Assembly (NCBI GenBank): GCA_002898255.1
Contig: BEIE01000004.1
Coordinates: 186,001 to 250,000 of the forward strand
DNA length: 64,000 nucleotides
From: a bacterium HR28
Lineage (GTDB): Bacteria; Chloroflexota; Chloroflexia; Thermomicrobiales; Thermomicrobiaceae
Direction of reading: 5' to 3'
Part shown: positions 46,154 to 55,274 of the stretch, in pieces
How the letters are laid out: each line of letters begins with the position of its first letter
How positions within the stretch are numbered: position 1 is the first letter of the stretch
The notes under the pieces: generated by a model
What the model was told of the DNA's origin: nothing
The model's input: only the letters and a program-made list of their open reading frames with translations
The model's database searches: none
Program-made: the position numbers and the translations under genes

Positions 46154-47869
46154 GTGGAACGCGAGACGATTTTTCTGCTGTTTCTTGTCGTCGCCGGTAT
46201 TGCAATCGTTTTTGGCCTGGTGGCTGCGCGCTTTCGACAGCCGGTCGTCATGGGTTACCTCCTTGCCGGGCTTTTGATCGGTCGCTTTTCGCAGCACCTC
46301 GAGCCGAGTGTGTTGCAGGCCTTCGCCGATTTCGGCGTTACTTTCCTGATGTTCTCCTTGGGTATCCAGTTCTCCTTTCGCGAGCTGCTCGAAATGCGCC
46401 AAACTGTCTTACGCGGCGGGCTTCTCCAGATGGGCTTAACCCTTATCGTCGCCTTCCTTATCTATCGAGCGATCGGGCTCACGCCGGCACAGGCGTTCGT
46501 CCTCGCCGAGCTGTCAGCGATCTCGAGTTCCATCGTCGGGTTCACACTTATGGAACTCCGCGGCACCCTGGCACAGCCAGCAGCTCGGCCGACAGCAGCA
46601 ATCCTTCTTGCCCAAGACGTGGCAGTTGTTCCGCTTGTTGCAGTCATTCCTGCCCTTGCCGGCAGTGGTATCGCTGACATCCTCCCGTCGCTTGGACGAT
46701 CGCTTTTCCTCGCCGCTCTTGCACTCGTGGTCATTACGGTGCTTGGGATCCGTATTGTCCCGTGGATACTGTTCCAAATCGCACGAGTAGGAACGCGAGA
46801 GCTCTTTCTGCTAAGCGTGGTTCTCCTGGCAATCGGAACTGCTGTGGGCAGCGAATTGTCGGGCCTTTCTTTCGCCCTCGGCGCGTTCCTCGCCGGGATC
46901 GTCGTCTCCGAGTCGGAGTTTTCCTATCAGGTACTCGGCGGTGTGATGCCACTCCGGGACATCTTCGGCGTCATGTTCTTCGCCGGCCTTGGCCTTCTCG
47001 CCGATCCAGCGAAACTTTTGGACGCTTGGCCACTCGCGTTGGCAATCCTCCTCACCGTCACGGTGATCAAGGGCTTCCTTGCCGCACTCGTGGTGACGTT
47101 GCTCGGCTACGCGCCGAGCGTCGCGCTGCGCTCCGGGGTATTTCTAGCACAGATCGGAGAGTTTTCGTTCGTGCTCGGCCTGTTATCTCTGCAAGTTGGC
47201 ATTCTCGACGAGACGATCTACAACGCGGTGATCGGCGCTGCAATCGGTTCGCTCTTGTTCAACACGATCCTCTTAAGTCTCGCCGAGCGCGCACGGGGAG
47301 TACTTGAGGTACCGTTGCGTTTCGTTGCACGGCCACCAGCCTTACAGGAGGCCCAATCCGGCACGCCGAGCCAGACCCTCCGGGGGCACGTCGTCATCGC
47401 TGGTTACGGCAGGGCAGGTCGCGAAGTCGGTCGCGTACTCCAACGGCGTCGTTTCCGTTTCGTCGTGATCGAGCGTGACCCGGTTCTTGTGCGGGAACTC
47501 CGCCAGCGAGGTATCACGGCAATCTTCGGTGATGTGGCGAACGAACAGGTCCTTCTCGCTGCGAACATTCCCACCGCGCGCGTCTTCGTCGTCGCTGTGC
47601 CGGACGCCTTTGCTGCTGAAGCAGCCGTTCGACTCGCACGAGCTCTGAACCCGACACTCGATATTATTGCCCGAGCCGATCGGCGGGCCTTCGTCGCTCG
47701 GTTGGTCGAAGCGGGTGCGACGGAAGTTGTCCATCCGAGCTTTGAGGCAGGCCTCGAAATGGTTCGCCACACGCTACACCGCTTCGGTATGAGCATCCAG
47801 GAAATCCAAGCCATTATCGCAGCGCGCCGCGTGGACTACTACGAAGAACAAGCCCGCCTCGGTGAGTGA
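46154..47869 (+). CDS. CPA2-family K+/H+ antiporter with TrkA-N domain (KefB/RosB-like)
   Basis: 571 aa, GTG 46154. Residues 1-385 are about 12 transmembrane helices of a Na+/H+-exchanger fold: GLVAARFRQPVVMGYLLAGLLIG, ELSAISSSIVGFTLMEL, AQDVAVVPLVAVIPAL and FALGAFLAGIVVSESEF. From about 410 a cytoplasmic TrkA-N/RCK domain follows: HVVIAGYGRAGREVGRVLQ, FVVIERDP, FGDVANEQVL. No separate TrkA-C domain is visible. Predicted potassium efflux or pH homeostasis. Transcribed alone, divergent from alaS. Confidence 0.9.
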   Translation: MERETIFLLFLVVAGIAIVFGLVAARFRQPVVMGYLLAGLLIGRFSQHLEPSVLQAFADFGVTFLMFSLGIQFSFRELLEMRQTVLRGGLLQMGLTLIVAFLIYRAIGLTPAQAFVLAELSAISSSIVGFTLMELRGTLAQPAARPTAAILLAQDVAVVPLVAVIPALAGSGIADILPSLGRSLFLAALALVVITVLGIRIVPWILFQIARVGTRELFLLSVVLLAIGTAVGSELSGLSFALGAFLAGIVVSESEFSYQVLGGVMPLRDIFGVMFFAGLGLLADPAKLLDAWPLALAILLTVTVIKGFLAALVVTLLGYAPSVALRSGVFLAQIGEFSFVLGLLSLQVGILDETIYNAVIGAAIGSLLFNTILLSLAERARGVLEVPLRFVARPPALQEAQSGTPSQTLRGHVVIAGYGRAGREVGRVLQRRRFRFVVIERDPVLVRELRQRGITAIFGDVANEQVLLAANIPTARVFVVAVPDAFAAEAAVRLARALNPTLDIIARADRRAFVARLVEAGATEVVHPSFEAGLEMVRHTLHRFGMSIQEIQAIIAARRVDYYEEQARLGE

Positions 47870-48190
47870 ATCAGTGCCACTCCCAAGAAAGCTTGAGTGC
47901 ACACCGCAGGCAGAAAGACACTCCATACCGTCAGTTCATTTCCTCAGACGAGCAGAGCCCTGAACACCAAGAAAGCGGGGCGATTCTCCTTCTGGAACAG
48001 ACAAGATCAGAGACGAGCCCGTCGATTCAGGCGCATATAACGCTCCGCACTTGCACTACTAGAAGTCGCCCCTGCCGATAACCAGCGTATCGATTCGGCG
48101 TAGAGCCACCGACTGACCGCAGGCAAGGCCTCGGTTGTGCTACTCCCGCCGCTAAGAGGACACAACAGAAACGGGCGGGCCTCCCACCCC
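47870..48190. other. Intergenic region, no gene recognised
   Basis: About 320 bases after the antiporter stop. No protein-like frame and no obvious terminator; it leads into the tRNA-Leu promoter. Confidence 0.4.
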
Positions 48191-48220
48191 TTGCTGGTGT
48201 GGTCTGCGTCATGCTATACT
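48191..48220 (+). promoter_or_regulatory. Promoter of the tRNA-Leu / rnpB / tRNA-His unit
   Basis: TTGCTG (48191-48196), 18-nt spacer, TATACT (48215-48220) with TGC before it (extended -10). A 7-bp hairpin CGAGCGA-GGA-TCGCTCG (48229-48245) lies between the start point and tRNA-Leu. Confidence 0.6.
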
Positions 48221-48249
48221 GTCGGACGCGAGCGAGGATCGCTCGTCGG

Positions 48250-48333
<84 letters not shown>

Positions 48334-48365
48334 CCGCCGGTCCGGTGACGGGTGACCGTCACCGT

Positions 48366-48727
48366 GAGCGATGTCGGGCAGGGCGGTCGCTGGCGTCCGG
48401 AGAGACGCCAGAGGAAAGTCCGAGCTGCAGAGAGCAGGGTGCCTGGTGTCAAACCAGGGCAGCGGTGACCGGCGCCGCTGACAGTCCAGATCGGCACGTC
48501 GACGATTGGTCGACGTGAGAGCAACAGAGACGATGACCGGGTTTGTCCCGGGGTGAAAAGGGCAATCCTCCCCGCAGCAATCTCCGAACGGGCCGTTACC
48601 AGGTTGCTCGCCGAGGCCCGAGGTTGAGAGCAGTCGCGGAGGTGACGAAGCGACCGTCCGTGGTAATCCACGGGCGAGAGAGATGACCGCCAAGAACAGA
48701 ACTCGGCTTACTCGCCCGGCATCGCTC
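48366..48727 (+). ncRNA. rnpB: RNase P RNA, bacterial class A
   Basis: Catalytic RNA of RNase P. The conserved region CR-I GAGGAAAGTCCG is present near 48412, and the 3' core ACAGAACTCGGCTTAC near 48697. P1 is formed by a 14-bp pairing of 48366-48379 with 48714-48727 (one G-T pair), which fixes the ends. Length about 362 nt, typical of type A. It lies 32 nt after tRNA-Leu and 19 nt before tRNA-His. Confidence 0.95.
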
Positions 48728-48746
48728 ATTTCTCCATTTTTCTTGT

Positions 48747-48820
48747 GGTGCCTCTAGCTCAATTGGCAGAGCGCTGGACTGTGGATCCAGTGGTTACGGG
48801 TTCGAGCCCCGTGAGGCACC
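48747..48820 (+). tRNA. tRNA-His (anticodon GTG)
   Basis: Cloverleaf with acceptor GTGCCTC/GAGGCAC, an extra 5' G (48747) opposite C73 as expected for tRNA-His, anticodon loop CTGTGGA (anticodon GTG), T-loop GTTCGAGCC. CCA is not encoded. Confidence 0.96.
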
Positions 48821-48826
48821 CCCACT

Positions 48827-48850
48827 CCCCGGTCAACGACCGGGGTTTTT
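48827..48850 (+). terminator. Rho-independent terminator after tRNA-His
   Basis: CCCCGGTC (48827-48834), loop AAC, hm stem partner GACCGGGG (48838-48845), then TTTTT. Textbook intrinsic terminator for the tRNA-Leu/rnpB/tRNA-His transcript; the next gene starts 13 nt later. Confidence 0.93.
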
Positions 48851-48863
48851 CTTCGAGGGAGAT

Positions 48864-49415
48864 ATGAGGAACCGCACGAGGATTTCTCGGTGGTGGAGCC
48901 CGCTGCTTATTCTCAGCGTGCTGGTCGCCGCCACCGCAACCGTGTTTAGCCGCACTTGCGTCCTGTCAGGCGCTGAGAGCAACACGGTGGAGGCTGTCCC
49001 GGGACGCATTCCACTTGAGGCGGAACTGCACGCGACACTCACCGCCTCCCCAGACGACCGCACTGCGCTCCTCGCCCTTGCCGACCTCTATGCTCACACT
49101 GGTCGCCTTTCGGAGGCGATACCGCTCTTCCAACGCGTCGTCGCGGCTGCACCTGCCGATGTGACTGCTCGGCTGAGCTTCGCCCAGGCACTCCTCGCTG
49201 CTGGATATACCGCAGATGCAGCCGCTCAACTCCACGCTGCTCTCGCCTTCGCTCCGAACCATCCACAAATTCTGTTCCTGCTCGGCCAGGCAGCAGAACA
49301 AAGTACTCCTCCTGACTACGAGGCTGCTCGTGCGTGGTATGAGAAAGCCGCCGCCGGTGACGGTCCATACGCACGACTCGCTCGCGAGCGTTTATCCGCC
49401 CTGTCCAGTCCATAA
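48864..49415 (+). CDS. Membrane-anchored TPR-repeat protein
   Basis: 183 aa, ATG 48864 with GAGGGAG upstream. N-terminal signal anchor (WWSPLLILSVLVAATATVFS), then about three tetratricopeptide repeats between residues 55 and 165, e.g. RTALLALADLYAHTGRLSEAIPLFQRVVAAAP. No enzymatic motif. Likely an extracytoplasmic protein-interaction module; partner unknown. Confidence 0.75.
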   Translation: MRNRTRISRWWSPLLILSVLVAATATVFSRTCVLSGAESNTVEAVPGRIPLEAELHATLTASPDDRTALLALADLYAHTGRLSEAIPLFQRVVAAAPADVTARLSFAQALLAAGYTADAAAQLHAALAFAPNHPQILFLLGQAAEQSTPPDYEAARAWYEKAAAGDGPYARLARERLSALSSP

Positions 49416-49447
49416 GACTGGTAAGATCGTCGCCAGAAAGGAGTCGC

Positions 49448-49648
49448 ATGGCCTCAATGGTCGAGCAGCAACCGCTCATCGATCCTGAATTCCTCGAGAT
49501 TCTCGCCTGCCCGGCGTGCCATGCCAGCCTGGAACTCCATGGCGATCGTTTGATCTGCACTGGCTGTGGTCGCCGTTACCGAATCGAGGACGGTATTCCG
49601 ATCTTGCTCGTCGACGAAGCAGAACTGCCACCCGAGCCCGGTCGGTGA
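49448..49648 (+). CDS. Trm112-like small zinc-binding protein (UPF0434/YcaR family)
   Basis: 66 aa, ATG 49448 with AAGGAG upstream (an in-frame ATG at 49457 is also possible). Family motif: [44 protein letters not shown], with two CxxC pairs for zinc. In eukaryotes and archaea Trm112 activates methyltransferases; the bacterial role is unclear. Confidence 0.88.
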   Translation: MASMVEQQPLIDPEFLEILACPACHASLELHGDRLICTGCGRRYRIEDGIPILLVDEAELPPEPGR

Positions 49649-49649
49649 T

Positions 49650-49678
49650 GCGAACGCGTGTTCGCACTATGGTACACT
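49650..49678 (+). promoter_or_regulatory. LexA-type SOS box over the ruvB promoter
   Basis: GCGAAC-GCGT-GTTCGC (49650-49665) contains CGAAC-N4-GTTCG, the Gram-positive-type LexA/DinR box. It covers the -35 position for a TACACT -10 at 49673-49678, so LexA binding would block ruvB transcription until DNA damage. The arms are perfect six-base inverted repeats. Confidence 0.75.
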
Positions 49679-49700
49679 CTGTCCGGACGAGGTGGGTACG

Positions 49701-50768
49701 ATGAGCGAGCCGCGGATCGTTTCACCGCGACCGAACGCGAATGAGCAGCATCTTGAGGAGACGCTGCGACCGCGGCGTTTGGCCGAGTACATCGGCCAGG
49801 ATCGCGTAAAGGAAAGTCTCACGATCGCTATCCGCGCCGCGCAGGAGCGCGGTGAGCCGCTCGACCACTTACTCTTCTATGGTCCACCGGGTCTCGGGAA
49901 GACGACTCTCGCTGGCATCATTGCCGCGGAAATGGGCGTGAATCTCCGTATCACCAGTGGTCCAGCGATCGAGCGTCCGGGTGATCTCGTTTCCATCTTG
50001 ACGAACCTCCGTCCTGGAGACGTGTTGTTTATCGACGAAATCCACCGCCTGAATCGTCTCGTCGAGGAAGTGCTCTATCCGGCGATGGAAGACTTCGCAG
50101 TCGACTTGGTGATTGGAAAGGGTCCGGCCGCTCGTAGCGTCCGCCTCTCTCTCCCGCCGTTCACCCTTGTCGGTGCTACCACCCGCTTGGCGTTGCTGAC
50201 CTCACCGCTCCGCGACCGGTTTGGCGCTACGTATCGCCTTGATTTTTATGATCTCCCAGCCCTGCGTGCGATCGTCGAGCGAGCAGCACGTATCCTCCAT
50301 GTGCCCATCACACCGGACGGAGCAGCTGAAATCGCCCGACGCGGGCGAGGCACACCACGCATTGCGATCCGCCTCCTCAAGCGCGTTCGCGACTATGCGC
50401 AGGTGATGAGCGATGGAACCATCACGGCCGAACTCGCTCGACTGGCGCTGGACCGCATGGCGATTGATGAACTCGGACTCGACGATGTCGATCGGCTGCT
50501 TCTGAGAACGATTGTCGAAAAGTTCGATGGCGGGCCGGTTGGCATCCAAACGCTGGCAGCGGCAACGAGCGAGGAACCAGATACGATCGAAAGCGTCTAC
50601 GAACCGTATCTCATTCAACTCGGCTTCCTGCAGCGAACCGCACGGGGGCGGGTGGCGACGCGGCGCGCCTACGAACACCTCGGTGTGCCCTATCCCGCCG
50701 AACGAGCCATTCTGCAGGTGCCACTGCAGGGGCTGAACGATGGAGACCTCGTTGAGCCCGATGCCTGA
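49701..50768 (+). CDS. ruvB: Holliday junction branch-migration ATPase RuvB
   Basis: AAA+ motor driving RuvA-bound Holliday junctions. ATG 49701 (MSEPRIVSP), 355 aa. Walker [12 protein letters not shown], Walker [11 protein letters not shown], sensor 1 VGATTR, arginine-finger region [10 protein letters not shown], and the C-terminal winged helix ending near [15 protein letters not shown]. ruvA and ruvC are not in the window. queA follows with overlap, the frequent ruvB-queA order. Confidence 0.97.
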   Translation: MSEPRIVSPRPNANEQHLEETLRPRRLAEYIGQDRVKESLTIAIRAAQERGEPLDHLLFYGPPGLGKTTLAGIIAAEMGVNLRITSGPAIERPGDLVSILTNLRPGDVLFIDEIHRLNRLVEEVLYPAMEDFAVDLVIGKGPAARSVRLSLPPFTLVGATTRLALLTSPLRDRFGATYRLDFYDLPALRAIVERAARILHVPITPDGAAEIARRGRGTPRIAIRLLKRVRDYAQVMSDGTITAELARLALDRMAIDELGLDDVDRLLLRTIVEKFDGGPVGIQTLAAATSEEPDTIESVYEPYLIQLGFLQRTARGRVATRRAYEHLGVPYPAERAILQVPLQGLNDGDLVEPDA

Positions 50769-51819
50769 GGAGATTTCACTCTCACTCCACGAGTTCGATT
50801 ACGAACTTCCTGAAGAACTGATCGCGCAGGAACCGATCGAGCCACGCGATGCCGCACGGCTCATGGTCCTACGACGTGCGACTCGGACTATCGAGCATCG
50901 AATCTTTCGTGAACTACCGTCGCTACTCGATCCCGGTGACCTCTTAGTGGTAAATGACTCGCGGGTTCTACCAGCTCGTCTCTTCGGCCAACGGCGGACC
51001 GGAGGAAAAGTGGAAATCCTTCTCGTCCAGCCACTGGAAGGAACGACACTCTGGCTCGCGCTGGGCCGTCCCGCACGCAAGCTCCGACCAGGAGAAACCA
51101 TCCTTGTGTTACCGCATGAAGAATCCTTCGCACCGCAACCACTCCGGATCCTGGAGCGAAGGGCAAGAGGACAGGTTGTGGTGGAACTCAGCCCAGCAAT
51201 TGCCGAGCACCTTGAACTCTTCGGGCATGTGCCGCTTCCGCCATATATTCGGGCCCCGCTCCGCGATCCGGAACGCTATCAGACGGTCTACGCGACACAT
51301 CCAGGCTCGGTTGCAGCTCCGACTGCCGGTCTTCACTTCACCGAGCGCCTACTCACTGAATTACGCCAACGTGGAATCACTATCGCGCCACTTACTCTTC
51401 ACGTTGGCATCGGAACTTTTAAGCCGATCGAGGTCGAGGACGTTCGTCAGCACAAGATGCACGCTGAATGGTACCGCGTCCCGGCTGAGACCGTTGCACT
51501 TATTCAAGAAGCACGCCGAGCCGGTCGCCGGATAGTTGCGGTCGGCACCACCGCCGCTCGCACGTTGGAATCGATCGCGGACTCACTTGATCAGGGGGCG
51601 GTCAGCGAGCTCACCGGATGGACTGACTTGTATATCTATCCCGGCTACCGCTGGCGCGTCGTCAACGCGCTGATCACGAATTTCCATCTCCCCCGGAGTA
51701 CCTTGATCCTCCTAGTTGCGAGCTTTGCGGGCCGCGAATTTATACTCGAGGCCTACCGTGAAGCCGTTCGTCAGCGCTACCGCTTCTATAGCTTCGGCGA
51801 CGCGATGCTCATCCTGTGA
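50761..51819 (+). CDS. queA: S-adenosylmethionine:tRNA ribosyltransferase-isomerase
   Basis: Builds epoxyqueuosine on tRNA. 352 aa from ATG 50761; TTG 50752 with GGAG 6 nt upstream and ATG 50740 are in-frame alternatives, all overlapping ruvB. Motifs: [67 protein letters not shown] and [19 protein letters not shown]. Confidence 0.95.
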   Translation: MPEEISLSLHEFDYELPEELIAQEPIEPRDAARLMVLRRATRTIEHRIFRELPSLLDPGDLLVVNDSRVLPARLFGQRRTGGKVEILLVQPLEGTTLWLALGRPARKLRPGETILVLPHEESFAPQPLRILERRARGQVVVELSPAIAEHLELFGHVPLPPYIRAPLRDPERYQTVYATHPGSVAAPTAGLHFTERLLTELRQRGITIAPLTLHVGIGTFKPIEVEDVRQHKMHAEWYRVPAETVALIQEARRAGRRIVAVGTTAARTLESIADSLDQGAVSELTGWTDLYIYPGYRWRVVNALITNFHLPRSTLILLVASFAGREFILEAYREAVRQRYRFYSFGDAMLIL

Positions 51820-53000
51820 TCAGCGGTGATACCTGGCCAGCTCCTCAAGCGCCGAAACGAGTCTGTCCAGATCATCCTCCGAGGTGAAGTACGCACAGGA
51901 CACTCGGACGCCATTGGGAACCTGCACCCGTCTTTGCACGATTCGATACTCTTCCCAAAGCACACGACTCAAGCGCTCTCCGTTCCAGCCGGTGAGTCCG
52001 AGTGTCACCAGTCCGGAACCGTCCTCTTGGCTGGTCGCCGAATACCAACGAATTGAAGGATGATGTTCGAGACGCTCCCGGAGCGTAGCGACCAGGCGCG
52101 CCTGGTGCTGTGCAATTGCCTCCCAACCAAGGCCCGCAAGATACTCAATTGCGGCACCCAGCCCGATGACACGCGCCAAGTCACGTGTGCCATACTCGAA
52201 CCGACGAGCATCACCCCGAAGTACCAGTTGGTCCCGTCAAATTGGAACGAGTGACGGTCAAAAGGAGGAACAACCGCACCGTCGCCGACGAGTGGTGGCT
52301 CAAGAAGATCGAGGTTGTCTTGTCTGACGTACAGGAACCCCGTTCCCTGCGGGCCGTGGAGCCATTTGTGTCCGTTCCCCGCTGCGAAGTCGACTCCCAG
52401 ACCTGCTAGATTCACCGGAAACTGTCCGATTGACTGAGCCGTATCGAGCAAGACGCGCGCCCCCTCTGCTTGTGCCATCTGCGTCATGTCCTCGATCGGC
52501 AACCGCACACCTGTCTCGCAGGAAACATGGCTGACGACGACAAGACGCGGACGAGTGCGCATGAGCGCTGCGCCAAACGCTTCTTGTGTCTCCTCCTTCT
52601 CAGTGCCAACTCGAAACCGCTCGACAACGACGCCGCGACGCCGGCAGGCTAAAGTCAGGGGCAGGAGCACGGCCGGATGCTCCTGATCGCTCGTCAAGAT
52701 GCGGTCACCAGCTTCAAAGGGAAAACTCGCCAGCACAAGCGCGATGCCGTCTGTCGTGTTCCCCGTGAATGCAAGCTCCTCACTGCGCACACCGAGGAGT
52801 TCGGCGAGCTCTGAACGTACACCCTCGCTAGCCTCTTGAAACTCCTCAAGGACCAGATGACCGAAGCGCTGTGCACGCTCCACTGCCTCACGGTACCGCG
52901 CGAGAACCGGCTCCGCCATAAGCCCGAGCGTCCCTGTATTCAGGTATGTGAATGATCTCAATGTTGGAAGCTGGGCGCGAACGGACGCGAGGTCATACAT
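51820..53000 (-). pseudogene. Class V aminotransferase / cysteine desulfurase-like gene interrupted by a frameshift
   Basis: Two overlapping frames on the minus strand form one PLP enzyme. 53000 to about 52218 encodes the N-terminal two-thirds: SFTYLNTGTLGLMAEPV, TSDQEHPAVLLPL and the PLP lysine in AAGNGHKWLHGPQGTGFLYV. The downstream frame (to 51820) supplies DARRFEYGTRDLARVIGLGAAIEYL and the C-terminal domain. The break is at a run of four G (plus-strand CCCC 52214-52217); one more G would restore NWYFGGDARRFEYGTRD. Resembles isopenicillin-N-epimerase-like transferases. Either a recent pseudogene or a homopolymer sequencing error. Confidence 0.8.
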
Positions 53001-53030
53001 GTTGCATCCGATCCCCCACTCGGAACAGAA

Positions 53031-53056
53031 ACCCCTGGGCCACGTGGCCCAGGGGT
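53031..53056 (-). terminator. Perfect 26-nt palindrome, likely terminator
   Basis: Self-complementary over its whole length (arms ACCCCTGGGCCAC and complement), between the stop of the Rad52-like gene and the aminotransferase start. On the minus strand it is followed by TTTCTGTTCC. It could also act as a binding site. Confidence 0.6.
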
Positions 53057-53102
53057 AACGAAGCACGAGCCAGCCATTTCTGCAAGTGGTCTGCGTCGTG
53101 AC

Positions 53103-53699
53103 TTAGGCTGCTTCGTGAGCACTCCGGCGCTGACGCAGCGTTTCAATGAGCGCCGAGGCATCTTGCCGCGCGAGCTCCTCGAGTCCCGCCCCGAACTGTT
53201 CGCGAGCCTGCGCCTCAAGTTCCTCTTCCGTCATACCAAGACGCCGCGCCATATCACGCAGATACTCGAGCTGCCGAGGCGTAGCTCGTCCACCGAGTGC
53301 TCGGCGCCCACTCAAGCGCGCCGCATCGACTGGCGCGTCCACGACACGCTGCTCCACTGCACCAAACTCGAAGTCGGGGCAGAACTGCGTGCCATACCCC
53401 AACGCCGCCAGAGCTCGACCCAGCGCCTTCGTCTCGGCTTTCTCCAAATAATCTGCGAAATCCTCGGCCGACTCACTGCCCCACCCCGTGGCCGAACCGC
53501 CACCCGGCACCTTGACCCGGGCTCGGAAAACGGCGACGCCGTCACGATGCTCCACGAGTTCCGTCTCAATTTCTCCGTCGGGGTGGTCTGTTCGGAACCA
53601 CAACAATCGCCACTTGACCTCAAGGTAGTCGTTGCCGTTGACTTTCGTCAAGAACTTCGAGGGGTCGAATCCTTGTCGTTCGGTCCGTTCGCTGGCCAT
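53103..53699 (-). CDS. Rad52/ERF-like single-strand annealing protein (probable)
   Basis: 198 aa, ATG 53699 with GAGAGGA upstream. The core resembles the phage ERF/Rad52 annealase pattern: FLTKVNGNDYLEVKWRLLWFRTDHP, a beta-rich AVFRARVKVPGGGSATGWGSE, and the diagnostic EKAETKALGRALAALGYGTQF. The C-terminal half has a segment (RATPRQLEYLRDMARRLGMTEEELE) like those that follow DNA-binding annealase cores. No phage genes nearby; divergent from dnaN-recF. Family assignment is from pattern recall and needs a structure or profile search. Confidence 0.6.
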   Translation of the reverse strand: MASERTERQGFDPSKFLTKVNGNDYLEVKWRLLWFRTDHPDGEIETELVEHRDGVAVFRARVKVPGGGSATGWGSESAEDFADYLEKAETKALGRALAALGYGTQFCPDFEFGAVEQRVVDAPVDAARLSGRRALGGRATPRQLEYLRDMARRLGMTEEELEAQAREQFGAGLEELARQDASALIETLRQRRSAHEAA

Positions 53700-53721
53700 A
53701 ACTCGATCCTCTCCAGAAACA

Positions 53722-53765
53722 CGAACATCTGTGCTAATGCTACACCTACAGGATGCCGGTGTCAA
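53722..53765 (-). promoter_or_regulatory. Promoter of the Rad52-like gene with weak LexA-like box
   Basis: Minus strand TTGACA (53765-53760), 17-nt spacer, TAGCAT (53742-53737), a strong sigma70 match. Just downstream, plus-strand CGAACATCTGTGCT (53722-53735) matches the LexA consensus CGAACATATGTTCG at 11 of 14 bases. Confidence 0.6.
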
Positions 53766-54008
53766 ATACCGCGCCGTCCCTGGTTCGCTCCGTGTGCAAC
53801 GCACCTGGGCTGCCCACTCTGGCAAGTGAAAGGTCACAAGTTCTCTAACTAACCCACGATCGCTCTGCTCGGCACGAAAACGCTCCAACCACACCTGTTG
53901 TGGCAGTCGTGTTCCAAGCGCGGTGGACAACTCGAGCGATGCTAAGTCCACCAATGATACGATAAACGCAGGCCCTGCGAACCCTTGCTCTGGAAACGCC
54001 CGTCGCCC
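53766..54008. other. Divergent intergenic region between the Rad52-like gene and dnaN
   Basis: About 240 bases without a recognised gene. Open frames antisense to each other exist but are not protein-like. No cluster of DnaA boxes (TTATNCACA) is visible, so there is no sign of an origin here. Confidence 0.4.
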
Positions 54009-54017
54009 TGTTATAAT
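54009..54017 (+). promoter_or_regulatory. Extended -10 promoter of dnaN
   Basis: TGTTATAAT: a consensus TATAAT at 54012-54017 preceded by TGn (extended -10), 41 nt before the dnaN GTG. No -35 at standard spacing. Confidence 0.6.
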
Positions 54018-54058
54018 TGGCCCTGGCTGGTGTACGAACACCCGGGGAGGAGTCTTCC

Positions 54059-55201
54059 GTGCAGTTGAGGTGCCAGCAGGCCGAGCTCGAGCGAGCGTTG
54101 CATCAGGTCTCTCGTGCTGTCGCCCGCCGGTCGACGCTACCAGTACTGAGCAATGTCCTCCTCGTCGCAGATGAAGGAACTCTGCGGGTCACAGCGACTA
54201 ATCTCGAGATCGCCCTCAGTGTCACGCTACCCGCTGATGTGTTGGAACCCGGGCAACTGAGTGTGCGGGCGGACGTCTTCAGTGACTTTATCGGGAGCCT
54301 GCCGCGACAAGAGGTAACTCTCACGGTCTCTCCGGGCAATACCGATCTGCGTGTTACATGTGGCACATCGAAGGCTCGCATCCCTGGCATTCCGGCCGAG
54401 GACTTTCCGACCATTGCACGAATTGGCGAGCAGCCACCCACCGCCACAGTGAGCACCGAAGCACTCCGTGAGGCAATTGGTCAAGTGGTCTTCGCAGCAG
54501 CGACCGACGACAGTCGTCCTGTACTGGCCGGTGTTCTTCTCGAATTTCGGGGACAGGAGCTGACACTGGCTGCTGCTGATGGCTTCCGTCTCTCTGTGCG
54601 AACGCTTTCTCTCCCTCAACCAGCAGCGACTGATCTCGCCATCATCGTACCAGCGAAGGCACTCGGCGAACTTGCGCGAGTTGTGGCAGATGGAGAAGAG
54701 ATGGTTCACCTCCTTGTGACCCCAAATCGCAGCCAAGTCCTCGCCCGGAGCGGACGGCTCGAGTTCCTTTCCCGCTTAATCGACGGCAGCTTCCCCGAAT
54801 TCCGGCAGATCATCCCCAAACAGTGGCGGACACGTGTGACCGTGGATCGAGAGGCGTTCCTCGCTGCTGCTCGCCGGGCTAAGATCTTCGCCCAGTCAAA
54901 CAATGAGGTCGTCAAGCTTCAGTTCCTCCCCGGAGATTCTGAACTCGATCCCGGATCGATGGTCATCTCCGCTCAAGCGGCCGATGCCGGAGATACCGAG
55001 GACGTGCTTCCCGCCCGCGTCGATGGCCCGGAGGCGACCATCGCGTTCAACGGACGCTATCTGACCGACGTGTTGTCCGTGGCCAAATCAACGGAAATCG
55101 CGATCGAGATGACCTCACCCAACGCCGCAGGGGTCTTCCGGCCGGTAGGCGACGAGTCGTTCGTCCATGTTGTTATGCCTATGGTCATCGGTACCGCGTG
55201 A
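54059..55201 (+). CDS. dnaN: DNA polymerase III beta sliding clamp
   Basis: Ring clamp tethering DnaE. GTG 54059 with GGGAGG about 8 nt upstream; 380 aa. Three clamp domains: VQLRCQQAELERALHQVSRAVARRSTLPVLSNVLL, then STEALREAIGQVVFAAATDDSRPVLAGVLLEF, then the third domain with ATIAFNGRYLTDVLS. The C-terminus VFRPVGDESFVHVVMPMVI is typical. Followed by recF as in many chromosomes, but dnaA is not upstream in this window. Confidence 0.97.
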   Translation: MQLRCQQAELERALHQVSRAVARRSTLPVLSNVLLVADEGTLRVTATNLEIALSVTLPADVLEPGQLSVRADVFSDFIGSLPRQEVTLTVSPGNTDLRVTCGTSKARIPGIPAEDFPTIARIGEQPPTATVSTEALREAIGQVVFAAATDDSRPVLAGVLLEFRGQELTLAAADGFRLSVRTLSLPQPAATDLAIIVPAKALGELARVVADGEEMVHLLVTPNRSQVLARSGRLEFLSRLIDGSFPEFRQIIPKQWRTRVTVDREAFLAAARRAKIFAQSNNEVVKLQFLPGDSELDPGSMVISAQAADAGDTEDVLPARVDGPEATIAFNGRYLTDVLSVAKSTEIAIEMTSPNAAGVFRPVGDESFVHVVMPMVIGTA

Positions 55202-55274
55202 CGGCTGTATTGCTCCTGGACAGCCAATCCTTCGTTTCAACTCGCAGAAGCCGCTACCGGCGAGGTTGTAGGTT

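Noticed and set aside
53700-54041. N-terminal extension of the Rad52-like protein
   Set aside because: The frame is open, but a consensus promoter lies inside it and the added residues are not protein-like; ATG 53699 has a ribosome site.
53766-54058. Chromosomal origin beside dnaN
   Set aside because: No dnaA gene and no cluster of TTATNCACA boxes; only the dnaN-recF pair is suggestive.
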